Notes under the pieces: model-generated
What the model was told of the DNA's origin: nothing
What the model saw: the letters and a program-made list of their open reading frames with translations, nothing else
Database searches by the model: none
Program-made: the position numbers and the translations under genes
Shown: positions 1 through 12,012 of the stretch, in pieces
Numbering within the stretch: the stretch's first letter is position 1
Layout: every line of letters starts with the position of its first letter
Source: Phaeoceros laevis
Lineage: Eukaryota > Anthocerotophyta > Anthocerotopsida > Notothyladales
Direction of reading: 5' to 3'
NCBI GenBank assembly: GCA_049999765.1
Contig: JBNGIQ010009372.1
Location: forward strand, 1-32,433
Length of the DNA: 32,433 nt

Positions 1-322
1 ACCTAATTAGATATTACTATATATGGAGTATTTGCTTAATTTAGAAATATTATTTTCTTTAACATCGTCTTCCTAAGCAATAATACATAATATATCTAAA
101 TAAGGATTAAAAAATTTTATTATTTTGAGCCTTTTTATTATCCTCGATCCACTGCTTTTTATCATGCAAAACCTTATTATATGTCCAAGTTTATCACAAT
201 AATAGTAGATTAAAACTTTCTTCAATTTTCAGCATATTTTTGAACTTTCTATACTTTGATCCCTCAAAAGCCTTAGTAAATTCAGTTGCCATCATATTTT
301 CTGTTGCACTATCATAATCTCA
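1..322 (-). mobile_element. Ty1/copia retrotransposon, 3' end fragment (RNase H tail, polypurine region, start of LTR)
   Basis: Read on the minus strand, this stretch carries a decayed end of a copia RNase H domain (a TENMM...FTKAF-like stretch near 270-310), then an AT-rich spacer, then an LTR start whose TG lies at position 64. Bases 1-64 are the first 64 bases of that LTR, cut by the window edge. The stretch aligns along its length with the reverse complement of the plus-strand copia end at about 1040-1320, with scattered substitutions and small gaps. It is an old, non-functional copy. AT content is far above that of the neighbouring genes. Confidence 0.7.
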
Positions 323-402
323 ACGACACAAGTAGAATATATAGCAAGTTGTCAACTTATCATGCTACAAAAGCAAGAATTTTGTGTAGGAGATTATTAA
401 GT

Positions 403-824
403 GAAGTAGGACTTAGTTACCGGGAAACCTTGGTTCTTTCCAAACGAACCGGTTTCCAACGTTGGATACGTTGGTTCGTATTCTGGCGGTTTGTATCAAT
501 GCGTATTTCAAAAAATAGGATATACGGTTAAAANNNNNNNNNNNNNNNNNNNNNNNNNNNNNNNNNNNNNNNNNNNNNNNNNNNNNNNNNNNNNNNNNNN
601 NNNNNNNNNNNNNNNNNNNNNNNNNNNNNNNNNATTGGGGACGAAGAAGTGTTTGCCCACGAAGAACTGGTTTCATAATTTTTGATAATTATAATTCATT
701 ATACCAGAATACGCAGTTTCATACGACCGTATGAATCGCCCCTCTTGAAAGCAACCGGTTTGAAATGTATGAAACGTTTGAAACATACCACGGTTTCAAA
801 CTTTCCGGGAACTAAGAAGTAGGA
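403..824. mobile_element. Non-autonomous TIR DNA transposon with 9-bp target duplication (Mutator-like)
   Basis: A 404-bp insert (412-815, including 100 N) lies in the copia RNase H region. The left end begins CTTAGTTACCGGGAAACC; the right end, reverse-complemented, begins TTAGTTCCCGGAAAGTTT, so the termini are imperfect inverted repeats. The flanks are GAAGTAGGA on both sides (403-411 and 816-824), a 9-bp target site duplication. Removing the insert and one duplication restores continuity of the copia reading frame. There is no transposase ORF in the visible part. A 9-bp duplication fits Mutator-like elements, but the family assignment is an inference. Confidence 0.6.
534..633. other. Assembly gap (100 N)
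   Basis: Exactly 100 N, the usual placeholder for a gap of unknown size. It lies inside the TIR element at 412-815, so the true length of that element is unknown. Confidence 0.99.
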
Positions 825-1255
825 TATCAACAAACAGGAGGAATATATCTATCGAAAGTCGGGGAGCTACATGTGATAAGTTAGCATCACTAGAGAGCAT
901 TCGCCACTCGAATAGCATAATCAAAGTTCTATAAAACTAGCAAAGAATCCAGTGTTTCATGCTAGGTCAAAATATATTGATATTCAATATTATTTCATTA
1001 CGAAGATAATTGAGTCTGGAGAAATTATGTTACAATATTGTGCCACAGAAAATATGATGGGAGATGGATTTACTAAGTCTCTTGAGGTAACAAAGTTTAT
1101 GAGGTTTAAGAATATGCTGAAAATTGAGCAAATTTTTAAGAAGACTAACTAAATGTTTTCCTTTGCTCTTTATTTTTTCTCAATGAGGATTCTTGAAAGA
1201 GAAAGGTTTTTAATCCCTATTCAGATAGATTATGGAGTATTGCTTGAGGGGAGGA

Positions 1256-1975
1256 TGTTAAAGAAAATAATTTTCCAGATTAAGCAAATATTCTATATAT
1301 AGTGATATCAGATTAAGTATTCAGTATATATATAATAGTTCTATCTTAGATATATAGTGTGTGTGTAAAAGACACACTATCATTGATAGTGATTTGGTCT
1401 TAACCCTTTGGCGCCCCAAGGCTTTTTTTGCGCTAGAAATGTGACCAGGGTCATGGTGACTCTTGGTTTGACCATCAGTTCCAACTAAGCACAGCCGCTC
1501 TTCAGCTGGCGTGCCGGTCAGTTCTACCGCATGTCAGCATGAAGTCCCATTTCTAAGCGCATGTCAACATGAAGTCCCATGACACGACACATCTATAGCT
1601 AGCATGAAGTGATGAGTTCCCGTCGACCAGACGTCAATGGCAGTTAGCCTTACATGTAGTTCGAGGTAACTAAGGTGTATTTAGCCAGATTCAGGTCGAG
1701 TTTTTTTGGTCCAATCGCGACGTGCCAGTGTCAAAAGAAAGCTCGCATTCTTTTCTTGGTGCTCGAATTTTCCTATGTCAAACGAGCAGAGGAAAAGCAT
1801 GAGATTTTGGTTTCCAGTGTGAAATGGATAGAATAAATTCGCTTGGGGACAAGGGTTAAGAGATTGGTTATCTCATAAAGCTTGTGATCTTTGGACTTTC
1901 TCTTGCAACAAGGTTTGAGGTCTGTAAACTTTGTATATCTAACTTTATTGATTTAATTTGTTATAAAATCAAACA
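1256..1975 (+). repeat. Copia 3' LTR, interrupted by a TTAA element
   Basis: The LTR begins TGTTAAAG directly after a purine-rich tract and matches the inverted LTR start at positions 1-64. A plausible end is the CA at 1974-1975, after an AT-rich U5-like stretch. Without the insert at 1400-1859 the LTR would be about 265 bp, a normal size for copia. The 3' boundary is an estimate, because no second complete LTR is present for comparison. Confidence 0.6.
1400..1859. mobile_element. piggyBac-like non-autonomous element (TTAA target site)
   Basis: The insert is bounded by TTAA at 1400-1403 and 1856-1859. Its ends are CCCTTTGGCGCCCCAAGG on the left and, reverse-complemented, CCCTTGTCCCCAAGCG on the right, an imperfect inverted repeat that starts CCC and ends GGG. 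TTAA duplication with CCC/GGG termini is the hallmark of piggyBac-type elements. The interior (about 450 bp) is more GC-rich than the surrounding LTR and has no transposase ORF. Flanking copia LTR sequence is AT-rich on both sides, which marks the insert clearly. Confidence 0.55.
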
Positions 1976-2340
1976 GCTCATTCTGCACCTCCAGCTCATT
2001 CAGTAGCTTGGGTCAGTTTACCTCAGTTACTTAGGCAATTGGTTCAGTGATCATCAGTCCCAGATATTTCCAGCCACGGTTAGCCGGTTATTCTGGCTGC
2101 ATCTGCAATAGGCGTGTGTGCAGACGCCCTCAACGGTTGCCCCAGTGCGTTGACAGAAAAATGAAGGGCATCACTTCGTGATTTCCCGTGAAACTAGGAT
2201 CGTCCCAAGCAATAGACTACGCGTCAACATTATGTACAGATTGTAGGCCTAGGTGGCAAGCGGAATGGATACATACCCCGTCAAACAAGAGGAGGCGGAG
2301 GCCTAAGAATATTGGAGAACTGCACTGGCAACGACCTTGA
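1976..2340. other. Intergenic; no feature seen
   Basis: This lies between the copia LTR and the 3' end of the CGL160 gene. The part nearest 2340 probably includes the 3' UTR of that gene. I see no ORF, RNA gene or repeat here. Confidence 0.5.
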
Positions 2341-3414
2341 TCACGAGTTCTGTTCCTGATCCTGACTTGGCAGCAATGCTCTGAATATTTGATAGAGCGT
2401 GGCTGCCTTGTATGTGAAGAAGCCTACTAGAATTGGAATGAGCTGGAGGTGCAGAAGATTATACTCTGGCACCAGAATTTCATTCCAGCGATTGTAGAGC
2501 ATCACCAGAGCCACGGGGACAAGCAACCGAGGTTGTCCTGCAGCTCCTTTCACTGCTCGCCCCAGGCTGCTGGTGCCAACGGAATCGATGCTCTGCCCGA
2601 GCATCCGGACGTAGGCTAGGCTGCCTACCAAGCCGAGGCCGTAGCTGGCCGCAACCTCAGGGGTGTAGTAAAGCCAGACGCAACCTGTGCAAACCCCACC
2701 AACTCCAAGAGTGAGCAGCTGCAGCTCACGTTTGAGCTCCTGGTACCGAGCCTCATCCCGAGCCGCAGCCTCGACTGGGCTCAGGACTTCCCGGTTCGTC
2801 GACTCCTTCAGGAGCACCTCGGACCCTCCTGTGACTGCATTCCTGGCTCTGGCCCAGCGCTCCTCCTCCCGCCTGGTAGGGGCGAAATTCCACACCGGCT
2901 TCGGCCTGCTCCCGGCCAGCGCTCTCTGCTCGGCCAGAGCCGCCGCCTCCCTTGCAGCCTGCACCTGGCGGTCCAATGTGGCCCGAGAGGGTTTCAGGAG
3001 CTCCTGACTGAGGTCCACATCCATGGAGTCGAGAGCTAGTGCCCTGTTGAGGCTCAGGAAGCCTGAATTCTCAGCTGCGGGCTCCTCAGCTGGGGGCGCG
3101 CGCTCCTGCGGGTCCTCGGGGAGGCGGACGTGCGGCTTCCAGTCCTGTTTCCATATGTAGTCATCCTTGGAGTCCAGCGGATCCGCCTTGTTGCCGCCCC
3201 ACATAGGAGTTGGCGTGAAGGCGATGGGAGGCCCTCCGTATTCCCCAGGAGCCGTGCCGGTCGACCATTGCGCTCGCCTACGCTTCTGTGGCTGGGCCGG
3301 GCGGATGCGGATGATCACCTCCTCCTCCCGACGTGGCTGCTGATCCTGCTGCGGGTCGCCTGCAAGCGCTGCCGCTCGGACCGGGGGCACCAGGCCCTGA
3401 GCGTACACCAACAT
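2341..3414 (-). CDS. CGL160: CGL160-like chloroplast ATP synthase assembly factor
   Basis: A single open frame encodes about 357 residues from the first ATG at 3414. The frame stays open upstream to 3537, where a stop follows at 3541-3543, so the start is 3414 unless an upstream exon exists. The N-terminus is basic and Pro/Gln-rich, consistent with a plastid transit peptide. Then come the green-lineage motif WSTGTAPGEYGGPP, the SLDSMDVDLS stretch and the APTRREEERW...ATGGSEVL stretch. The C-terminal third is hydrophobic, with YYTPEVAASYGLGL, GSLAYVRMLG, QPRLLVPVALVM and LQLIPILVGFFTYKAAT; this part resembles bacterial Atp1/UncI. Known CGL160 is a thylakoid membrane protein that helps assemble the membrane c-ring of chloroplast ATP synthase. 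Similarity to the Arabidopsis protein as I remember it is strong throughout. The gene is divergent from RIO2. Confidence 0.9.
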   Translation of the reverse strand: MLVYAQGLVPPVRAAALAGDPQQDQQPRREEEVIIRIRPAQPQKRRRAQWSTGTAPGEYGGPPIAFTPTPMWGGNKADPLDSKDDYIWKQDWKPHVRLPEDPQERAPPAEEPAAENSGFLSLNRALALDSMDVDLSQELLKPSRATLDRQVQAAREAAALAEQRALAGSRPKPVWNFAPTRREEERWARARNAVTGGSEVLLKESTNREVLSPVEAAARDEARYQELKRELQLLTLGVGGVCTGCVWLYYTPEVAASYGLGLVGSLAYVRMLGQSIDSVGTSSLGRAVKGAAGQPRLLVPVALVMLYNRWNEILVPEYNLLHLQLIPILVGFFTYKAATLYQIFRALLPSQDQEQNS

Positions 3415-3596
3415 GCTACACGAACTGGGTCTCACTGGAAAGTAACGGTCCAAGGCACCAATTTCCCCAACCAGCTCGTTTGGCCCTACACCCCCAGGAG
3501 GGGTTTTGAAGTTCGAAACGGGCCGAGAGGCGAGCAAGCTCTATAGAAGGACGACAGATTGCCGTGTTGGAGTCCTGTTGTCGGCTTTAGGCCAAG
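3415..3596. promoter_or_regulatory. Probable bidirectional promoter and leaders, CGL160 / RIO2
   Basis: Only about 182 bp separate the CGL160 ATG (minus strand, 3414) from the RIO2 ATG (plus strand, 3597). Both leaders and any core promoter must fit in here or reach into the genes. No clear TATA box is visible. A shared, TATA-less promoter for two housekeeping-type genes is inferred. Confidence 0.45.
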
Positions 3597-6261
<2,665 letters not shown>

Positions 6262-8533
6262 AGTTGGCCTGTTTGTCGTAACGAATGTATTGACAAGAAG
6301 AGGCGGCGGGCCGATCTCACAGGTCCGACATCGGGACGCCAAACTGAGGGGGTGGTGGTGCCGCGAGATACCCATCTGTCGAAGGGTAGCAGAGCACGAG
6401 TCATGAGACCGATTGCCATGAGACCGATTGCCAAGTTGCGGGGACCGTCGCTGCTGTCGTCAGCCCTGGAACGTCTGAGATGCTTCCCTTGTTCGCGGCG
6501 TCACAAGGGAGTCCGGCTGACGCCCGGTGCGGGGGTGTGGTTGTTGTGCCAGGTGTGGAAACTACATCCTGCCTACTGTAGATATATTGTTGCATCAGAT
6601 GTGTAAAAGGCGGATGGCGGCATTGGTAGGTACGACCAGCTGGAGGGAAATGGCAGGGTTCACCGTTCGGCAGGACGTCGTATTGGCAGTACAGGTTGTA
6701 CCAGCTGGAGGAAAATGGTAGGGTTCTCCGTTCGGCAGGACGTCGTATTGGTAGTACAGGTTGTACCAGCTGAAGGAAGCACATTCTTGCATTCATGCGG
6801 GTGTAGACGGCACAGCCGCCCATCGCCGTCTCTTGGTGCATTTGCTCTGCTGGCAGAAAGTTGAAAGTTGCCGGCTCGTTGGCGAGGGACACTGACCAAC
6901 ACCAACGAGGGTTAATGTATGCATTGGAGCATAATCCAATGTGGTTGGCGTGGTGTGGGCTGACTGTTGGTAGCTTCGATTTCGTGATGTCTGCACTGGA
7001 GCTAGCGATGTACTAGTCTGTGTGGTACGAATTCAGTTCATGGCTGAGGAGAACTGGAGTCTGCACGAGCACGATGCGGAAAGAGTCAGCAGGACACGGA
7101 AGAGGCAATTCACCGTCGTTGAGTATGGAGTGATGGAAAACTGATGGAAAGGGGGAATGCAGGATACCGTAGTCTAGAATGATATAAATAGCATGGCACA
7201 AAAGGCAACAGAAGGTCTGAACCTGTTAAAAGTGAGCGCAAACGATGCACAAGCGCCTGGTGGGAGGTGTCACTGCGATCCCGCTCCCGATTAATGTACA
7301 TACGTAGGCTAGTATACCTGTGTGAGGATGGGCGGTAAACAGTTACTTGTCATAGACATGCGGACATCATGGACTGGTGAAACTAGTCATGCTCTTGCTA
7401 TAATACAGAAAAAGAAGTGGGACCAAAGGGACTGACGCTGGCCAGCTCTTTCTTGGTTGTATTCACGACTGCCAATGCTGCAGTGCTTGGCGGTCTATTG
7501 TACACTGTGCACGTGGAGAGCCTGCTCTGGAAATGTAGTACAGACGAGCCTCCCAATGCACAGTTGTGTCCGAGAAAGCTTTTCCAAACCTAGTGTTATT
7601 GGGAACTTGTTTATCGATGTTGTAAGTTGAAACTTGTCACTGTTTGTTTGGGCAGATACCGCAGTCCAAGTAATCGTTTAGACTCTGGAGTCTACATGTA
7701 AAAAGTCTACCTTGTACTGTACACTTGTACTGTACACTTCCAATCCTCGGGCTCCAACTTCCTCGCAGTAGTAGCCTGTTAACACTCCAGCGCGTCATCG
7801 TTTCCGTCAAGACACGGAAAATTAAACGGATTTGGGACATCAACGGTCGGGGGAGCCTGTGACATGCTGACGCCCTACTTGACGCGCTCCTGCCCATCCC
7901 GTCCCGTCCCGTCCCGTCGCCTGGCGACTTGCCAAGTCCAAAAGGCTGACTTGCGCTATGCATCCCAGCAGATTCCTAGCTATGTATACACACGTCTCCT
8001 CTGCACCATCGATTGCTTTCCTCCAACAACACGATCATCTACTTTCCTCAACCCCGGCACACACGCGAAACACACTTCTTATTCTTCCTCAACACGGTGA
8101 AAGCTAACGGTGCCCAGACTTTCGCCCTGACTTTCGCCAACGTCCACACCAAGTGACTGCATTGCTTACTGTAAGCCTTATTCATAAGTTCAAAGAATGG
8201 TTAAAATGAAAGAATGGTTATCGGAGGCATAATGCCCCCGATCACCGGTGCAGACCATCTTGCTCTAGACGCTAGCGCCTTGCACCGGCCTACAGAGATA
8301 TGCTCACACTTCCTCTTGGGGCCCCAAGAGAAAGTGGGCCGCCAGCAAGGAATGTATCACGGGGTCAGGGCACACCACTCCCCCCACATCCTCCCTGCAT
8401 TTCTAGAACCTGCGTCAGAGACGCCAATTTTATTACCCGGAGCCTCAATTTCACGCAAAAGACAACTCTTGTTCTTCTCTGACGGGCTGATCCGGCGCAT
8501 GGTTGCTAATCGCAACCATCAGGGGAAAGAGAT
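6262..8533. other. Intergenic, 2.3 kb; no gene recognised
   Basis: This lies between the convergent 3' ends of RIO2 and the first PAR1 gene. It holds a short duplication (ATGAGACCGATTGCC, about 6402-6432), a 65-bp tandem repeat (6622-6776) and a CCCGT run near 7899-7917. Short ORFs here have no recognisable domains. The first few hundred bases probably include the RIO2 3' UTR. Confidence 0.5.
6622..6776. repeat. 65-bp imperfect tandem repeat, about 2.4 copies
   Basis: The motif ACCAGCTG recurs at 6635, 6700 and 6765, a constant period of 65 bp. The unit contains CGTTCGGCAGGACGTCGTA and AGGTTGTACCAGCTGGAGG with few mismatches between copies. 65 is not a multiple of three, which argues against coding use. 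Confidence 0.85.
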
Positions 8534-9428
8534 TCAAGACCAAGATTCAGGAGCTGGGGCTGGAGCATAGGCATCCTCGTTCAGCGAGCGTCTTCCCATA
8601 TGCCTGTTCGATTCGCACAGCTGAGGCAGGTAGATACCTGAACGGAGCAGAGAAAAAACGTGGTGTGAGAAAGTCTGGGAATGTCACTCAGGTGGCTGAA
8701 AGATTTCAAACAGGTAAAAAAAAAGAGCTGTGCTCGCAACGACCTTCGCCGGCAGCCAGCTTGATGTAGAGGTCCAAGATGTTGGAGCAGGTGCTCATGC
8801 AGGAAGCCGAGCACAGCTTGTCCAGCGTATCTGCGTCCAAGAGGCCGTCCGTGGACAGGCCGAAGGTCATGCGGGAAAGGCCACACGACTCAAGGCACTC
8901 GTCCGTCTCAATCCACTCCTCAGCCTTGTCGGCCACGATGAGAGAAGTCTGCAGGCGCGGTTAGCAACATCCCACCCGTAAGCTGCTGTCCAACACACAA
9001 GCTTAAGCTTCCAACGCCAATGCTGGCTGTTGCTTGGAAGTGAGAAACAAGCTCTTCCTGCTCCACGGAGAGTCCACCTGAGCTTAGCTAACTTCAGGGC
9101 ACTGGAGGTCACCTGGCATTGCAGACGAGTGGCCCCTTCGGAGTAGTAGGTCTTCTCAAGAACACAGCGGGCCCCGGTAGACGCCACTGCGAAGGCGCAG
9201 TCCTCAACTAGCAGGTCCTCGCACTGCAGGGAAGCTGTGCAACAGTGGAACGCAGCCAGAGATGGTGAGCACACGGTCCTCCCGCCACAACATGAGCAAT
9301 GTGGCTGATTCAAAAAGCGTGATGTCACCTGGAGGCTAAAACACTCAGTAAGCTAGCACACCTGCTGCAACTGAAGCCAAGGCCAGGATGACTGCCGCAA
9401 AGAGCGGGGTGAACCAGGAGTGAGCCAT
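8534..9428 (-). CDS. PAR1-family secreted protein, copy A (4 exons)
   Basis: Model on the minus strand: exons 9428-9362, 9234-9113, 8948-8744 and 8637-8534, 165 residues, all GT-AG. It begins with a signal peptide (MAHSWFTPLFAAVILALASV, cleavage near residue 22), so the product is probably secreted. The mature part has the PAR1 signature: CEDLLVEDCAFAVASTGARC, LEKTYYSEG, WIETDECLESCGLSR, GLSTDGLLD, then a Cys-rich stretch leading to NILDLYIKLAAGEGIYLPQLC. Eleven or so cysteines suggest several disulfides. PAR1 (photoassimilate-responsive protein 1) proteins were described as sugar-induced in tobacco; their molecular role is unknown. It is head to head with copy B, with exons 1-3 identical in length (67, 122 and 205 nt). 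Confidence 0.9.
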
Positions 9429-11232
9429 CGATATCGCAGAAGTTCGCTCTGCAGACAGAACACCTAGCATTGCTTAGCTCAAAGATCTGCGCAGCTTATG
9501 CTCACGAGTCCTGCTCAATCCTGCTCCATGGAGGTCACATTGGCAAGGCATCAAGCCCCCTTCCTCGCTAGCTAGCACATTGCCGCGGCCGCTTGCCAGC
9601 TCAAATAAATGAGATCTTCAGACATCCGACAAGCAAAAATCCAGCGCAAAACAATCATCTAGCCCCTGATGCTTGCAACCTACTATCGGTGTTCCCCCTC
9701 CAAACACACCACTGGCCAGCGCAATCGATGGATGTACCTGGTGTAGCAATGTTGCCCTGGGCAAAAAGCCCTGTCCGGCAGCACCGCTATTGCGAGAGCA
9801 GGCAACCGATGTCCAGCGTGTGTATAAGAGACAGGAGTAGGAGAGAAAAGGTAGCGATCCCCAGTAGTTCCACACTCTTTATACTGGCGCTCCACACAGT
9901 AAAACCTCAAAACTTGGCAAATACAGGGAGGCAGGGTGGTGTTTGCTGTGGCCGAGAATCCTCAGATCGAACATTCTGCAAGGTGAAACCTAAATCTAAT
10001 TTGCTGGACTAACAGAAACTGTGCGATCGTGGGGGTAATTTCTGGCGGTAGGTCCCCAAGAGAAGGGCGTGCCGCACAGCCCGGCGAAAGTATCAGGTAT
10101 CGCCTGCCCTACTCCCCACGAAACAACTCGGCGGCGGACGCGCAAAGAGAAAGGGCGCGTGCCCAACCCGGGGTTTGCGTTGCCTTTGTTTAGTCAATTC
10201 TGGATCTGTGTGGTCCGTCACGTTCCCGCGTACGAGAGCCCTGGCTGGCACTGGCCAGGCTGCCGTCGTCGTCGCCGTCCGAGCGGCGTCCTCTCTCTCA
10301 CCGCCAGCGAAGGCCTGCAGCAAGTGCCCCGCACCCCCCCAGCCGCGGGAGCTTCCGCTATAACCTTGGCCCCCCTTTCCGTAGCCCCTCATTCAGCAAG
10401 CTGCCTCAGATTCGCAGCATTGTTCAGCGCCTTCTCCACCGCTCCTGCGACAGAAGATCCAGAAGCTCTCCCTCTCTGCTAGGGCTGCCCTGCCTGCCTG
10501 CTTTCTCCCAGCAACTACAGGTTTCCTCTGTTTTTGCCGCGCTAAGCCAGGATCTCGAGGGCTCCTCAGCTTCTGCTTGCTGAAGACCTGGTGCTCGGAA
10601 AATTCTTGCCACAGGTATGAGTCGGTGTCTAGCGCTAGCGATCCCTCTGGAGATAGGTGTTTGGATTGGTTTGGTGGACGGGCCAGGCGCCACGATCTGT
10701 CGGAGCTCCAGGGACAGGATGTGCCAGTCTGCCCAGTGCGGATAGCAGATCTGTTGTTGCTTCGGCGGGGTGTTGTTGTGTGCGGCTGTAGGGGATTTCA
10801 AGAGGTTATTCGGGGAATGTAGCTTTTTTTCTGCTGTGGAAGAGTTCTGCCCTCGCAGGCGGATTCATGTGATAGTGCTAGATGAGCAAGTCCTACTGTA
10901 GGTCTCCTGGTAGTGTGTAATAGTTGTGGTGTTTCGGATTTTCGGAACCGACCCCAAGCACAGGGAGGGCTAGCTGTCTTCAGGATTTCCGTGCCTTGTG
11001 GTACCGGTACACGGTAAATCCTTTCGGGAAATCCGCCGGTTGGTGTCCTTCCTGGGGCTGGAGAACTGCCTTCTCCTTGTGGCTGCCGCCGAACCATCCG
11101 GCACTTTGTAGCTTGGGAGGATTAGAAATGTCTAAGGGGGCAATTTGCTGTTGTTGGAGCGGACGAGGAGGTTGTTCTGACCAAGTCCTGTTTGGTGTGC
11201 ATGAGCAGATTCGCTCGCTTTTATAGGAAGCA
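9429..11232. other. Intergenic region between two divergent PAR1 genes
   Basis: This 1.8-kb stretch must contain both PAR1 promoters. On the copy-B side, a TATA-like CTATAAC (10358-10364) is followed by a pyrimidine-rich leader and a good splice donor at 10614/10615 (CACAG/GTATGAG). An acceptor just before the ATG (TTTTATAG ending at 11226) suggests a leader intron of about 600 bp; this is inferred. A 16-base Tn5 mosaic-end match lies at 9819-9834. I see no other gene. Confidence 0.45.
9819..9834 (+). other. Match to the inner 16 bases of the Tn5 mosaic end (possible library adapter trace)
   Basis: TGTGTATAAGAGACAG is identical to the last 16 of the 19 bases of the Tn5/Nextera mosaic end; the three preceding bases differ. 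A chance match of 16 specified bases in a window of this size is very unlikely. It may mark residual adapter sequence or a chimeric join in the assembly. Confidence 0.6.
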
Positions 11233-12012
11233 ATGGCGCAGGCGTGGTTCACTCCCATTCTTCTGGCTATGATCCTGTCCTCCGCCTCACTCACAGCTGG
11301 TATAATTTTTAAACCCGGTTTCTGATGGCACTTCTTGCTGGGATACCTCGTTGGTACATCTTCTCAACCCAGATTTGTGCCCTGTCAGGCTCTCTGCTCT
11401 GTGAGGACCTTCTTGTCGAGGACTGCGCTTTTTCGGTCTCATCTTCAGGAGCCCGTTGTGTGCTTGAGAAGGTGTACTCCTCCGATGGAACTGCTCGGCC
11501 CGAGTGCCAGGTATTATTTTGTTCCTTACCAGTTCAACGTGGAAAAGCAGAACGGGTAGAGGCGGTGCGATTGTGAAAAACTAGTGCCCTCAACTGGAAC
11601 CATTGTCGTGCAGACGTCGATGATTGTTGCCGACCACTCCGCGGAATGGATTGAAACCGATGAGTGCCTTGAATCCTGTGGCCTTTCCCGCATGACATTT
11701 GGACTCTCCACCGACAATCTGTTGGACTCTGAGAACCTGGAAAAGTTGTGCTCTACCCCTTGCATGGCCACATGCCATAACATTCTGGATCTCTACATCA
11801 AGCTTGCTGCAGGCGAAGGTTTGCAACTATTTCTCAGACATATGCTGTGTGCTTTCCTGCTTGTCAAGGCTACACGCTAGTCTCAAGCCGAATATCTGTG
11901 TGGTTTTCTTGCAGGTATTTACTTGCCACAGCTTTGCGCTTCCAACACTTACCATGGTAGACGCTCTCTTGGAGAGGCTTTTGCCCCTGAGCCTGCCCCT
12001 TTTTTCGGGTGA
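11233..12012 (+). CDS. PAR1-family secreted protein, copy B (4 exons)
   Basis: Model: join(11233..11299, 11389..11510, 11614..11818, 11915..12012), 163 residues, all GT-AG. It has a signal peptide (MAQAWFTPILLAMILSSASL) followed by the PAR1 domain: CEDLLVEDCAFSVSSSGARC, LEKVYSSDG, WIETDECLESCGLSR, GLSTDNLLD, LCSTPCMATCHNILDLYIKL and GIYLPQLC. The tail is short and Pro-rich (EAFAPEPAPFFG). Exon lengths and intron phases match copy A exactly in exons 1-3, and most residues are shared, so the two are clearly paralogues from a local inverted duplication. Expected location is the apoplast or secretory pathway. The biochemical role of the family is not established. Confidence 0.9.

Larger units (their letters stand above)
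323..1255 (+). mobile_element. Ty1/copia retrotransposon, RNase H region, decayed and interrupted
   Basis: This is the C-terminal RNase H region of a Ty1/copia polyprotein on the plus strand. The first half lies at 325-411 (EYIA-like start, then a RRLLSEVG-type motif) and has a frameshift. It is interrupted by a TIR element at 412-815 and resumes at 825. The second half, 935-1152, reads through the typical FHARSKYIDI, LQYCATEN and FTKSL motifs and ends in a stop at 1150-1152. A purine-rich tract at 1246-1255 precedes the LTR. Frameshifts and stops make it inactive. It meets the minus-strand copia fragment at about 321-325. Confidence 0.75.

Noticed and set aside
3415-3537. N-terminal extension of CGL160 to a TTG codon at 3537
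   Set aside because: Plant nuclear genes rarely start at TTG, and the first ATG is at 3414. The frame is closed by a stop at 3541-3543, so the extension is treated as leader.
3130-3546. Plus-strand ORF of 138 codons opposite CGL160
   Set aside because: It starts at GTG, is antisense to a well-supported gene and shows no domain. It is a shadow of GC-rich coding sequence.
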